A stretch of 64,000 nt of DNA from Macquaria australasica (GCA_005408345.1 SEMN01000227.1:558001-622000), one strand, 5' to 3'. Shown: positions 26,301-36,663, counted from the stretch's first letter. The notes: generated by a model not told the origin, from the letters alone. Program-made: numbers and translations.

Positions 26301-28430
26301 TCATTCAGTGTGATCTGATTCACGTAAACTGGATTTTTTTTTCAGCTTCTGGATTCTTCAGATATAACACACACACTACAAATGCAAACCAAACTGATTC
26401 AGTCATCACTAATTGAAATTATGAAAACCGTACACAAAACCTTTCAAGGCCTTTGTTTTTTGCCTCAAACCACAGCAGCGCAGCATGTCTACTAAAAAGA
26501 ATTCTTCTACTCTTCACTCTTTATTGTTCTGCAGGACAGAGAGACTTTTTAACATCAAGACAGTCAAAACCAGGGATTTTTACAGTATTTATCAGCTGTG
26601 CAAATAAGTCTGTAAGCAGCACCATCAATGACACACCTCGGGTTCACATCAATTTTAAGTGATTCAAATATGTCAAATCAATTCTGTTGGCTTTCAGTCA
26701 CTGATGGTTGAGGGTCTTGACAAGACCCTAAAACCAAACTTCCTTCATGTAACGACTTCATAATGACTTTGCTGACAGTGTATAGCAGCGGCAGCCAACT
26801 TGGCAAACACCACCAAAGCTGATGTTAATTACATGTGAATATTTTAAATTGTCAACACCACTTCTCCACCACTCACTTCTTCTTCTTCCTCGTCACACAT
26901 CTGTCTTAAGGGGATACAGTGTCTCCTGATGCCTGGAAACGTCCAAAGAGGAGAGATGAGGCTCACATCAACTACATGAGGAGGTTTTACAGGGAACATT
27001 TAGATGAGTTTGTGAGTCTGAGAATCAGAGACAACATTTAATGCTGAATTGACGCCAGCTTGTTGAAAATCTGTGTAAATATTGTACCAAAATATGTAGA
27101 TACTACCTACTTAGTTCTGGTTTTGCAAATGTGGCTTAAAGCAATTCCAGATTAGCTAAATTCCTACTAAAGAAAAGCCAATACACACTTTAAATGAGAC
27201 TAATAAAATATCTGAAATGCTTCCTCCATATTTAAGCTTCTCAGTCAACCAGAATCTGATTGGACGCACTCTAAAAAGGTCAGCAGCAAACAGGGTTGCT
27301 TCAAATGCAGTGGTGTGGCGTAAAATCCAATCTGTGCCTTATCCTAAAGGTAGCCCTCCTGAAAACAAGATGCTGCAAAATGATTCTGTCACTGATCAGC
27401 CAGACTGATCATTCAGACAGAACCGTGTAGCTCCAGCATAAAACAACCGACCTTAAACTTGCTCAGATGAAGAAAACTGAGTGCTTTCATCCAATTCAAT
27501 GATTAAGGTCAGCTGGAAACGCTGGATAAATTGAGTGTAAGTGGGTTTAACTAGCACTGCACCCACGAGTCCTCAATCTCTTTCTCTCCATCATACTTCT
27601 TCAAAGCTGTCACAGCTTGACTGTCAGTTCTGCTTTGCTTTTATTTCTCGCTGATGGGAACAAATTGCTGAATGCCGCTTTATTGAATCCCTGCATTGTT
27701 CACTGGCCACAGCTAGATCATCTCTACAGAGGTTTTTCTTTTAACCTTTATTCATCCAGTGATGGTCACATGTGCTCTTTTTTACTTTTTTTTTCTTTTT
27801 TCCACTTGAGATGCAGAGAGAGATGATTCTGCTCATCTTTTCTGTAATCTGTCTTGTCACACACAGTTCCCACCCTCCATACATGCACATATATTTGCAA
27901 AATGACGCAGTGTGGGTCAAACTTGGCTCATATCACCAGGGCAGAAAGTTGTCCTGGCACAGGCCGGGTTCACAGATGGTTCACTGCGAGCTATGAATAT
28001 GCTGACATGAATATACAAGAGGACACTGTAAACCCAGAGGAACAAGGTTGACAGAACATACAACACCTGCTCAGACAACCCAAAAATGTCACAATCACAT
28101 GCAAATATTTGTTTAGAGAGGTTACTGCCTCATAGTAAAGAAAGACAACAATATGTTAACCTGTTATTGGTCGTATTCGTGGCAAAAATGAAAAGGAAAA
28201 CGGTGAGAGAGGCTTCCTTGTGGTGCAGGGACAACTTGTCCCTCAATGTAGAAAACAACTATAGAGATTATTATTGATTTTAGGCAGCGCAATTTAAAAT
28301 ACTCCCCAGTAACTTTTATGGTTCAGCTGTTGAGATTGTTATCTTTTTTAAATTCTCAGGAATACAACTCCAACTGTTTTACCTGGTCTGAAAACTCTGA
28401 CTACATACTCAGCAAAGGCTTCATGACGGC
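23314..28430. other. Non-coding; purine tract and possible conserved patch
   Basis: No gene is recognised. A purine-rich tract spans 25075-25225 and a pyrimidine-rich one 26150-26250. The block at 24600-24890 is AT-rich but non-repetitive, with GTTAATTGGCCCAATTATCA (itself nearly palindromic around TTGGCCCAA), GTAATGATCATTATGG and CATTAATCTAATG. It could be homeodomain-bound regulatory DNA. Confidence 0.4.
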
Positions 28431-28680
28431 ATGGTGACGCGGGTTAACAGGGTTGCCAAGCAGGCAACCGGGATCATAGGTAGGAAACTGCTACACCTGG
28501 AGGAGACTTAAACCAGACACAGCAGGAGGGCACAGGGTATAATCAGGTACACTACCCACCTCGTCATGACTTACTCACACTGTTGCCATCTCGACGGCAT
28601 CACTGCAGCATGAAGAAACCACCACTCAGGTCAGAGACCATTTTAACCCACACACCAACCCTGTCTTCTAGAAATTACAT
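28431..28680 (+). pseudogene. LINE reverse transcriptase C-terminal remnant (CR1/L2-type)
   Basis: The + strand encodes NRVAKQATGIIGRKLLHLEE, then after a TAA stop ARRAQGIIRYTTH-like sequence, and after a one-base frame change PRHDLLTLLPSRRHHCSMKK. The order of a V-x-x-A-x-x-I-I-G block, an R-A-x-x-I-I block, a T-H-P-x-H-x-L block and an L-L-P-S-x-R-R block is characteristic of the C-terminal end of fish CR1/L2/Rex1-type LINE polymerases. Such proteins normally run to over 900 residues, so only the last 80 or so remain. The copy is dead: at least one stop and one frameshift, no endonuclease or catalytic RT motifs. No 3' tail or target duplication is visible. The exact clade was not determined. 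Confidence 0.65.
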
Positions 28681-29711
28681 TTATATACTACTAACTAACA
28701 CAAGTACTGCCTGGATTATGTTCACTGGCAACATAATTTTATCCAATAGAGTGAGCGCTATGTTTTTGTATGTTGCATGTAACAGGAACAAACTGCGAGT
28801 TACTGTATTGTATGGAGGTGGCCAAAGTACATCTTTGTAATTATCACAAATATTAACAACCAATGGTACTTTTGCAAAATCTGGTGGTTCTCCTGCAAAT
28901 GTGTTGTACATTTGTCATTATGCACTTTTATGTTTTATTTGGTTGTTTTTCATTCATGCTGTATCTTGCGCCTTATGTGCTTTTTTACATATGTATTATT
29001 ATTTTTTTATTATTGTAATATTTACCCATCCAGGGACTACAATAATTAGCCATTTGGCTAAATGTGGCACATTAACATCATAATGATGTCAATGTATGTG
29101 TACTGTCCCTAATAATTAAATAAAGTAACTTCCTACAATACTGTTATTTTTGATTGCACATCCACAACAAAAACATCTTATGTTGACTTTGTCATCTGGT
29201 GCACTCTCACATCTGCTTTTTAAAAAAAAAAAAAAAAAATACATTGTGGATTCAATATTAGACACCTTTGTACTCTGTTATCAGTCTCTTCTGAGTCTTT
29301 TCAGCTCTCTCTGCCATCAGAATAATTTGAAAGATGCTGTAATAGCTTTAAAGAGCATTTTCTCTCCTTTCCCTTCTTACTCTGTTATTCTCTCTCGTCT
29401 GGCTCAGAGCGCAATAAAGCGTCATTAAAATGATACAAATCACTGTTTTGCATGTCGCCCTCTTTGATGTTACAAAATGAAGAGAAGAATGAGGAAAATG
29501 TGGGATGTGGGAACACGGATTGGTGGGATGTAGGACGTACAAATAGCAGGGAGGGAGGCAAAGAGTAATGGTTAGTGTGATTATTTGATTGTTGTTGTAC
29601 ACATGGCTGAACAAGAGCTGAGTACTGAGGCAGAAATTACACATGAACAGAGTCTTTAACCTCATGAACTGTGATGGTGCTCCCATTTTTCTTCAGCACT
29701 TGAAGCGAACT
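28681..29711. other. Spacer upstream of the DIRS element; A18 run
   Basis: An A18 run lies at 29222-29239. No left inverted repeat matching the DIRS 3' repeats (GTTGGTTACGTATTGTAACC) is found in this stretch. The base composition changes from AT-rich to GC-rich near 29.71 kb, which I take as the approximate left limit of the element. No host gene is seen. Confidence 0.45.
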
Positions 29712-31247
29712 ATGTCTAAAGAGCTCGAAGGTAGAAGAATTTCAGAGTGGAGCAGGATCAGGGTCTGCACCGGCTGCAACGTAGGCTTCATTATGAGCTA
29801 CAACCTGCACTGCCAATGCGAAGCTTGTCTTGGGCCGGAGCACGCCGGCTTGGCGCTCACGCCGCAAGCGTCATGTCCCTACTGCGCTCTTCTGTCCCAG
29901 GCCGAAAAGCAGCGGAGGGCGGACGCGTTTGTCAACGCTGACGATGATGAGCCACCGGTGCCCGAGTACCCCTTGGACGAAGCTTTAGACCTGTTGGATC
30001 CCCTCGACGAGCCGGAGTCGGACGACTCCGTTCCCTCCATCGACGGTTTCCTAAGCGGATCGCCTCTACCTCTCCTCCCTTCGGTGGGGGAGCTGGAGCT
30101 GGACGACGGTCCGCGGGATGCGCCCCCGGGGGACCCAGGGGTTCCCCTCTCCACCAGGACTGCCCTGCTAGCCATAGGCGGTCTCCTCTGGGAACTCCCG
30201 AACATCATTCGGAAGGCAGCGGCGTACAAGGAGCTCACCGTTCCGCCGGCACAGATGGCCGCTCCTCTCGATGATATGAGCGGGGCCTTCCTCCCTGTCC
30301 AGCCGGTCAGGCGGGACCCCGTGTGGCCTCGTTTTCCGGCCATACGGAAGTACCAGGAGGGTGTGGCGGCGGAGCCTCGGAACCTGAAAGCTCCAGTATC
30401 CACCTACGTTCCCATTACTGAGGTGGAGGGGCTTACGGAGCACGGCTTTCCTCCTGTTCCCCTGCTGTAGTCCAACCTCACAGCGTTTTTCGGAGTGAAG
30501 CAGGTGAACACGCTGGCCAGACGGCGGCCTGTTCCCTTGTCTTCAAAAGACCAGCTAACAGCCCTCCTCACAGACCGCTCCCACCAGTGTGCATCCCAGA
30601 CGTCAGCGGCAGCAAATAACATCCTCTTGCTGGCATATTCCCTGACAAAGCTGGCTGCCCAACCCGACGCGCTGTCTCCAGAACACGCGGAGGAGGTCAG
30701 CAAGGCTTCCAGCACCATTTTGATGCTCTGAGCTTCCATCACTGTTTGTTCCGCGAGGATTGCGGCATGGCACCTGTGGCTACAGCAGTCTTCGATTCCA
30801 GAGGCGTTGAAGAAGGATCTGCTTGAGGCTCCCATCAGCCCGGATGGGCTGTTCGGACCGCACTTTCACTCCATGGTCAACGCCATGAAGTCGGCGTCTG
30901 AGGAGGCTGAGAACATCAGGCGGCATGTTGCCTGGGCCCAACCCGCTGCGCGCCCTCAACGTCCTCCCGGTCAATGGCGTGACCGCCGAGACTGCCGAGA
31001 CCGGCGCGACCAGCGTCAACGGCAGAGACGTCCTCCGGTGGCCGCCGGAGCTGTGTCTCATGTCCCTGCGCCGCCGCCGCCGCCACCGCCGCCACCGCCG
31101 CCACCGCCGCCTCCTCCCTCTCAGCCACAGCCGGCTTATTCAACGGCGCAGCCGGCGCCTCGGAGGGCCTTCAAGTCCAGTCGTGTGGCCTGCTCCTGGA
31201 CCAACCCTCCTCTGGAGCCTCCGAGGAAGCAGAGCAGGAGACAATGA
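29712..31247 (+). pseudogene. DIRS Gag-like ORF with two in-frame stops
   Basis: The reading frame starts at the ATG at 29712 (MSKELEGRRI). It also extends upstream to 29643, but the first 23 residues there look like flank. The N-terminal part has a Cys/His cluster (CTGCNVGF, then HCQCEACLGPEHA, then CPYC) typical of Gag of fish DIRS elements, probably for nucleic-acid binding. An acidic Asp/Glu-rich stretch follows. The C-terminal part is basic (Arg/Gln-rich around 30940-31030), then carries a long proline run at about 31069-31116 encoded by CCG/CCA triplets. The frame is interrupted by TAG at 30468-30470 and TGA at 30729-30731, with no frameshift. It ends at TGA 31245-31247, and the same frame stays open beyond it into pol. 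In an intact element the protein would form the particle that packages the RNA. The antisense 174-codon frame over it is a shadow. Confidence 0.8.
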
Positions 31248-33151
31248 CGGGTTGGGGGGGTTGTATGTGATGTTCCTAATATTACTGCTTGTGTGTTTGA
31301 TGTTCCTGAACGTTTTGACATAAAACAAAAACATCATCCCCTAGAGAGCAGTTTTCCTGACAATCAGTTTGCACCTGACTCTTCTGACTCAGCCGCAGCT
31401 GTCACACACACATCCCCCACACTGTGTGAGCCAGCTGCCTTTAACCCTTCGTTTAGTAAGCGGCACGGACTCATGTCACCTAAGCAGCACGTTCCCTCTG
31501 CCACTCACTCAGAGGTTTCCCTCACATATGGTGTTTCTGCTGTGATGCGCCTCTATGATGCCCATGAGTGCTGTTGTTACTCCTTGTGTGGACAGCGCAC
31601 ACGCATCCATGTCTGCGCCTGGCATCTCCTCTCCTCACTCATCAGTGTGTGAAAGCCAGAATGACACGCAATATCACGTTTTCGGGCCCTCCCCTAAACG
31701 GTTTCAGAGCATTACTCAGAGTGGCAGCGCGTATGTTTGATGGACAGCTGGATGAGCAGGCTGATCGGCAGAGGTTACACACTGCAGTTCGCCGCTCCTC
31801 CCCCGAGGTTCAACGGGATACTGGAAACAGTCCTGTCATCCCAAGAACACTGCCTCGCTCTCCAGTCGGAGCTGCGGGAACTCCTGTTGAAAAATGCGAT
31901 TTCCAGGGTTCCTCAGGGGAAAGAGTGCTGTTTTATCTGGACGACCTGCTTGTGCTGGCTCGCTCCAGGGTGGAAGCTGCATTACAGACGAAGACGCTGG
32001 TAATGCATCTGTTGAGTCTGGGTTTCACAATAAACTGGAGGAAGAGCTCGCCTCTTCCCTCCCAGCTGGTCGTTTATCTGGGAGTGGAGTTGAATTCAAC
32101 CAGCATGAGAGCGCGGCTCTCACAGCAGAGAGTGGAGGCGTTGAGCGCTCTTCTCCGCCGCGTCACGCCGCACAGTGTTGTGACGGCTCTCTCTGTCATG
32201 CAGCTACTGGGCATGATGTCTGCGGGTCACACAGTGGTTCCCCTGGGCCTCCTCCACATGAGACGGCTGCAGAGGTGGTTCATTCATCTGCGCGTCGATC
32301 CTGTGCGTCACCGGAGGCGCATGGTTTTCATTCCTCCATCAGTGGGCATCCTGTCAGCGGGAGTGCCGCTGGGTAGGGCTGCGTCACACATCTCAGTTTT
32401 CACAGACGCATCTCTTTCAGGATGGGGGGGAACGTGTCTGTCGTGGGTTGTGGGAGGACAGTGGCCGGCGCGCATGTCTCTCCACATAAACGCGCTGGAA
32501 CTGCTCACGGTGTGGAAAGTGGTCCAACATTTCACCCCGCTGCTGCGGTGGCAGCACGTGCTGATTCGCACGGACCAAAGAGACACAGCAGCCTACATAA
32601 ATTGCCAGGGAGGAGTGCGCTCTGCTTAGCTTCTGAACATAGTCAGACAGCTGTTGCGCTGGGCGCACACACACTTGCTCTCCATCAGAGCTTCTTATAT
32701 TCCCGGCGAACTGAACAGAGGGGCGGACATTATGTCGAGAGGGGGTCCTCGTCAGGGGGATTGGAGCCTCCACCCTGACCTGATCGCCCAGATTTGGCTC
32801 AGGTTCGGCGAGGTGGACCTGTTCGCCACACGCGGAAACGCGCAGTGCGCTCTCTGGTTCTCTCTGAGCGCACGGGACAATCCTCCACTGGGAGTAGACG
32901 CGTTTGCGCATCAGCCGTGGCCCACTGTGCTTCTGTATGCCTTTCCACCGGTTCCGCTGCTCCCGCAGTTCTTGGACCGGGTGCGGGAGGAGCGGCTGTC
33001 AGCGATCCTGATAGCCCCGGAGCGCACGGGAGCGTCATGGTTTCCGTGCCTGCAGCGACTGTTATCGGGCCGCTCATGGAGACTGCCATGGCACGGGGAC
33101 GCTCTCTGTCAGGCGGAGGGGGCGATCAGGAATTACCCGCCTGGCCCCTGA
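31248..33151 (+). pseudogene. DIRS pol: reverse transcriptase/RNase H, core deleted
   Basis: The first part, 31248-31652, is open in the gag frame but not recognisable. The RT begins near 31737 in that same frame, with the typical DIRS entry RGYTLQF, PPRFNG and ISRVPQGK up to about 31922. The frame then switches and the next recognisable RT element is YLDD at 31934-31945, so the fingers and most of the palm, including the motif A aspartate, are missing. After YLDD come the thumb-like region and RNase H, with Asp in TDAS (32405), Glu in ALELL (32498) and Asp in RTD (32573). A TAG stop lies at 32627-32629. The C-terminal part, with SYIPGELNRGAD and EVDLFATRGNAQC, is the conserved extension found after RNase H in DIRS elements. 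I see no DPPY-type methylase motif. The protein would copy the element RNA into DNA; this copy cannot. Confidence 0.85.
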
Positions 33152-34121
33152 ACGGGACCGATTAGAGAGGATGGGTCTCTCTTGTGAGATCGTGCGTACT
33201 ATTCAGAGTGCCAGGGCTGCGTCTACCAGAGCGTCTTACACAGCCAAATGGACAGCTTTTCAGCGCTGGTGTGTGGAAAAGAGTCTGGATCCCATTGCGT
33301 GTCCCCTGCCTCATGTGCTGTCGTTCCTTCAGCAGCTGGTGGATAGGAATTTGGCCTTCAGCACGGTTAAAACGTATGTGGCAGCCGTATCATCATGTCA
33401 CGAGGGCTTCGATGACAGATCGGTGTTTAGCCACCCTCTTTTGAAACATTTCCTGAGGGGCGTGCGGAGACACAGGCCTGTGTCACGCTCTCTAGCCCCT
33501 CAGTGGGATTTGGCGCTGGTTCTACGCGCTCTGGTTAAAGCCCCATTTGAACCTCTGGATCAGGTTCCGCTTAGGTTTCTGTCTGTCAAAACGGCACTGC
33601 TTTTGGCTTTGACATCTGCGAAGAGGGTGAGTGATTTATCTGCTCTTTCTGTGGCCCCATCATGTCTCAGGATCCAAGGCAATGGCAGCTCAGCTATTTT
33701 GCGTCCTAACCCGGCTTTTACGCCGAAGTGCATCACTAGCTCATTCAGATCGAGAGTGATAATGTTGGACGGGTTTTTCCTTCCTCCTCACGGGTCTGAG
33801 GAGGAGACCACGTCTCATCTCCTCTGCCCGGTACGTGTGCTTGTGGGAAATTTTATTCACCAAATGTGGTATAATCTTGATTAATCAGTATTGAATCATT
33901 GCAGGGTAAGGTCAGAGAGGTCAAATAAGTCCTATTCAATATTACAGTATTATGTATAAGTCAATCAAAGTCAATCATATTGAGTATATCAGACAGTGGG
34001 AAAAAAAGGGAGGAAACTGTGGTGTGGCTCAGAGCAGGTTGAAAACATCACAGAAATTAGGCCAATGTCAGCAGGTGGTTACGCAACTTTGAGCCCACAG
34101 AAGGAGGGGTGAAAGGGGTGG

Positions 34122-34130
34122 CTATAAAAG
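34122..34130 (+). promoter_or_regulatory. TATA box of the LTR-like insertion
   Basis: CTATAAAAG preceded by GAAAGGGGTGG. It lies 280 bp from the left end of the insertion, a plausible U3 position. If it is an LTR, transcription would start about 25-30 bases downstream, near the first duplicated unit. Confidence 0.5.
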
Positions 34131-34145
34131 AAGATGTGTGCATTG

Positions 34146-34244
34146 GATTGTCAGTTACTTCATGGACTGACTCAGGTTTGTGTGTGCTTGTACGCTTGAC
34201 TGTTGGTTGCTCCATGAACTAACTCGGCTTTGCTGTACTTGTTG
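34146..34244 (+). repeat. Diverged direct duplication inside the insertion
   Basis: Unit 1 (34146-34193) and unit 2 (34198-34244) share the layout GTCAGTTACTTCATGGACTG / GTTGGTTGCTCCATGAACTA, then ACTCGG-like, TTTG and TGTACTTGT-like. Identity is roughly 70% by eye. The pair lies just after the TATA box, so it would fall in the R region of an LTR. Confidence 0.6.
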
Positions 34245-34727
34245 ATTTGTCAGTAAACTCTATTCATATTAGAACTCTTTTGACTCAGTTGAATTATTTT
34301 TGAGTATTGAAGTGCTTATAGTGTGGTGAAGATCCTGAAGACATCTGGCCCATATTTGGGATTTTTCTCCCACACTCTGTCCTGCTACGTTGCGCGCACG
34401 GCTGCGTTGCGCCGTTCCCAGCGTTTGTTTGTGCACTACAGGGAGCAGTCTCAGGGACTTCCTCTGTCTGCACAGCGTCTGTCACACTGGCTGTGTGAAG
34501 CTGTTTCACAAGCGTATCTTTCCTCTGGAATGGACCCCCCGGAGAACATCAGGGCGCATTCCACGAGAGGAATTTCATCCTCCCCGGCTCTGCATGAAGG
34601 TATGACAGTGGAAGACATTTGCACTGCAGCTTCTTGGTCTTCTCCCTGTTCCTTCATTCGTTTTTATCTGCGGGATGTTTCCCGTTTTTCTATGACGCAC
34701 TCTGTACTGAGTGTTTTGTCAGAGTGA

Positions 34728-35072
34728 TTGGTTCGGTGATTTGTGTGTGTGCTCTCTCCTCTTTCCTGTCGGCATGTGGAGAGCTGTTTTTTAACCTACT
34801 CTGTTTTTTGCTGGACTGTTACAGTTCATAACCTTCGTCCTCGCTTGTCACAGCAGTAGGCTTTATTCTATTGTTTCCCAGCCTTCCTTCCCTCACGGTG
34901 AATGTCTGGTGTTCTAATGTGCTTGTGTCACTGGGCGCCTCTCTCCGTTTATTGGATCAGGGTGTGTTATGCTTGTGGTACCGGACGGACCCAGTGAGGC
35001 ATAGACTATATCCTGCTTCGCCCTTAACCCACTAGCGATAGCCTTAGAGGGCGAAGCCTATACGAAATAGAA
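34728..35072 (+). other. DIRS 3' non-coding region
   Basis: The DNA between the recombinase stop and the inverted repeat. Near its end are CCCAGTGAGGC (34990-35000), whose complement GCCTCACTGG recurs just after the first repeat arm, and a small hairpin made of CTTCGCCCT (35016-35024) and AGGGCGAAG (35048-35056). These belong to the terminal/internal complementary region of a DIRS element. Confidence 0.6.
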
Positions 35073-35357
35073 CGTTGGTTACGTATTGTAACCCCAGATT
35101 CTATGAGTATAGGCGCAGCCCTCTAAGATCTGGGCCTCACTGGCTACCTGGATAGCTGAAGAAAAGTTACTCTGGGAGCCGATTGTCCGGTCTCAGTCCA
35201 ATTTAGGTGAGACCATTGATGAGGCCCGTCCCGCAGGTGGGCGTGGACATAAGTTTTTCAGTGCTGCGCATGCGCGCGAGGGATAAACCCACTAGCGATA
35301 GCCTTAGAGGGCTGCGCCTATACTCATAGAATCTGGGGTTACAATACGTAACCAACG
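35027..35357 (+). repeat. DIRS 3' end: 55-bp perfect inverted repeat plus direct repeat
   Basis: The arms 35073-35127 and 35303-35357 are exact reverse complements (left arm starts CGTTGGTTACGTATTGTAAC, right arm ends with its complement), separated by 175 bp. A direct repeat of AACCCACTAGCGATAGCCTT and AGAGGGC occurs at about 35027 and 35286. The module CTTAGAGGGC...GCCTATAC is present three times: + at 35043, - at 35107 and + at 35303. DIRS elements use such inverted ends and an internal complementary region to build their circular copy. No match exists at the 5' side. Confidence 0.85.
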
Positions 35358-36605
35358 AACACAATAATATGTAGCCACAGACAATCATGTCTTTGTAATG
35401 GAAATTATAGTGTCGGCTATAGATAAGCTTCAATTAGAGACCGTGCAAAGATGAATGACAGTGCTGCGCAATCAGAACACATAATACAGTAAAGAAGCTC
35501 TTCCTGTCACTTCTTAGCTCCAGTGCCTCTTTGTGAATACTGTACAACAGCCTATCTTTAAAAAAGTTCTGATCAAACATATTGTTTAAAAATGCCAAAC
35601 CCCAAAAGTGATAAAATGAAGAATTCACTTTAAAATCTAGCATACTGAACATAACTGAATATGTTTATTATTTTGATCACCTAAATGTGGAGACACAGGC
35701 TCCGTGTACAGGGTAACGGTGATGGTAGCCAAAGGTGCTAAATACAACACGTTTTTAGCTAGCAGCTCACAACAACAATGCCAGGGCTGCTCCAAAATGG
35801 TTTGCCAAACTAAGGATGAAGGGTCTGTGTACAACTTCCAGGGTCTCAGTAAAAAGAATTTTAGGTCGCAACAGAAGTACTGTTTTGGCAACACTTCTGG
35901 GGTCAATAAAGCTTCAGGAAATTGCATAGCTAATGCTTGGCTACAGCGACATTGAAAGCTAAGAGACATGTCTCCATGATTCAGTAAGTCACTTTATCTC
36001 GAACTCTAGTCAAGTTTGTCAAAAGTTTTTTAAAAAAGCATGAAAGTTATTATCTTTTAGACTCAAATATAAAAGACAACTAAAGTATTTCTTCTCCAGA
36101 GACACCAAAATCTAAAAATTGCTGGAGCAGGGTCCACTTCATTCACTGTCTCTGAGTCACAATATATATATTTGGATCTCACCATCAAGGAAGATAATAG
36201 TTTCTGGCAAGAACCTTTTTGGTCATAGTCAGATGGTTCAGGAGCCACAGGACTTTTCTTTTGGGTGAAATTTTAATTTAGTTTAAAACTACGGTTGGAG
36301 TGGAAGAGGTTAAACAGTAAAATTGCTGTGACAATAGTGTTACATTACTTCTGGCCACATCCATAAGTAACAGTGAAAACTGTCTTCAGGTAGTCCTTCA
36401 CTGTCTTATTTTTACAGCCATTTCTAGAGGACCATCTCTTCTTCATGGGACCCTGTCAGTGCTGCAGTGTGTAAAGCTGACAGAGACCCTGAAAAAAGGA
36501 TAGAGTCCTGAAAAGCTGCTAACCTAATGGGTCGGAAAACAAATAAACAGCCATGAGGTGAGAGGGGGCATAAAAATGAATGAATTCCTTGCAGGGGTCA
36601 CTTTA

Positions 36606-36609
<4 letters not shown>
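35358..36609. other. Non-coding, nothing recognised
   Basis: AT-rich DNA right of the DIRS element. No gene, terminal repeat or tandem structure is visible. Confidence 0.4.

Positions 36610-36662
<53 letters not shown>
36610..36662. repeat. (GT)n microsatellite, about 53 bp
   Basis: Uninterrupted GT repeat. The frames over it translate to alternating Cys-Val and are not genes. Confidence 0.97.

Positions 36663-36663
<1 letters not shown>

Larger units (their letters stand above)
33842..34374. mobile_element. 533-bp insertion in the recombinase gene, LTR-like
   Basis: It begins TGTGGGA and ends TCCCACA, so it has the TG...CA ends of an LTR. The outer 25 or so bases on each side pair as an imperfect inverted repeat (TGTGGGA, then CCAAAT and TGG on the left; the complement on the right). 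Inside are a TATA box at 34122, a diverged duplication at 34146-34244 and an AGTAAA poly(A)-like signal at 34252. This arrangement suits a solo LTR. No clear target duplication is visible (GTGCT on the left, CTCTG on the right), so a DNA miniature element remains possible. AT-rich composition sets it apart from the GC-rich DIRS host. Confidence 0.6.
33171..34727 (+). pseudogene. DIRS tyrosine recombinase, split by an insertion
   Basis: The start is the ATG at 33171, 20 bases after the pol stop. The N-terminal SAM-like DNA-binding part reads STRASYTAKWTAFQRWC and STVKTYVAAVSS. The catalytic part starts with the first arginine in TSAKRVSDLSAL (codon at 33624). The frame proceeds to CPVRVL near 33841, where foreign DNA begins. 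The recombinase resumes at about 34378 with CYVARTAALRRS, then the H-x-x-R box in RAHSTRG (His codon 34557, Arg 34566) and the nucleophile tyrosine in FIRFYLRDVS (codon 34665), and stops at 34725-34727. Known family alignments place CPVR-x-L directly before the YV-x-RT block, so the break falls within a conserved stretch. All catalytic residues I can name are still present, but on two separate pieces. The enzyme would insert the circular DNA copy by strand exchange. Confidence 0.88.
29712..35357 (+). mobile_element. DIRS-like tyrosine-recombinase retrotransposon, decayed
   Basis: About 5.6 kb that is markedly more GC-rich than its surroundings. The gene order is Gag-like protein, reverse transcriptase/RNase H, tyrosine recombinase and then a repeat-rich 3' end. 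This order, with a recombinase instead of an integrase and inverted rather than direct repeats, defines the DIRS group. Such elements are copied through a circular DNA and inserted by the recombinase without target duplication. This copy has in-frame stops, a large RT deletion, a 533-bp insertion in the recombinase gene and no visible 5' inverted repeat, so it is non-autonomous. The right limit is set by the end of the 55-bp inverted repeat; the left limit is approximate. Confidence 0.9.

Noticed and set aside
29879..30403. 174-codon frame on the minus strand
   Set aside because: Antisense shadow of the GC-rich gag region.
32654..33151. Dam-like methylase domain in DIRS pol
   Set aside because: Some DIRS elements are described with one, but I see no DPPY/DPPW-type motif here, so I call it only the conserved C-terminal extension.
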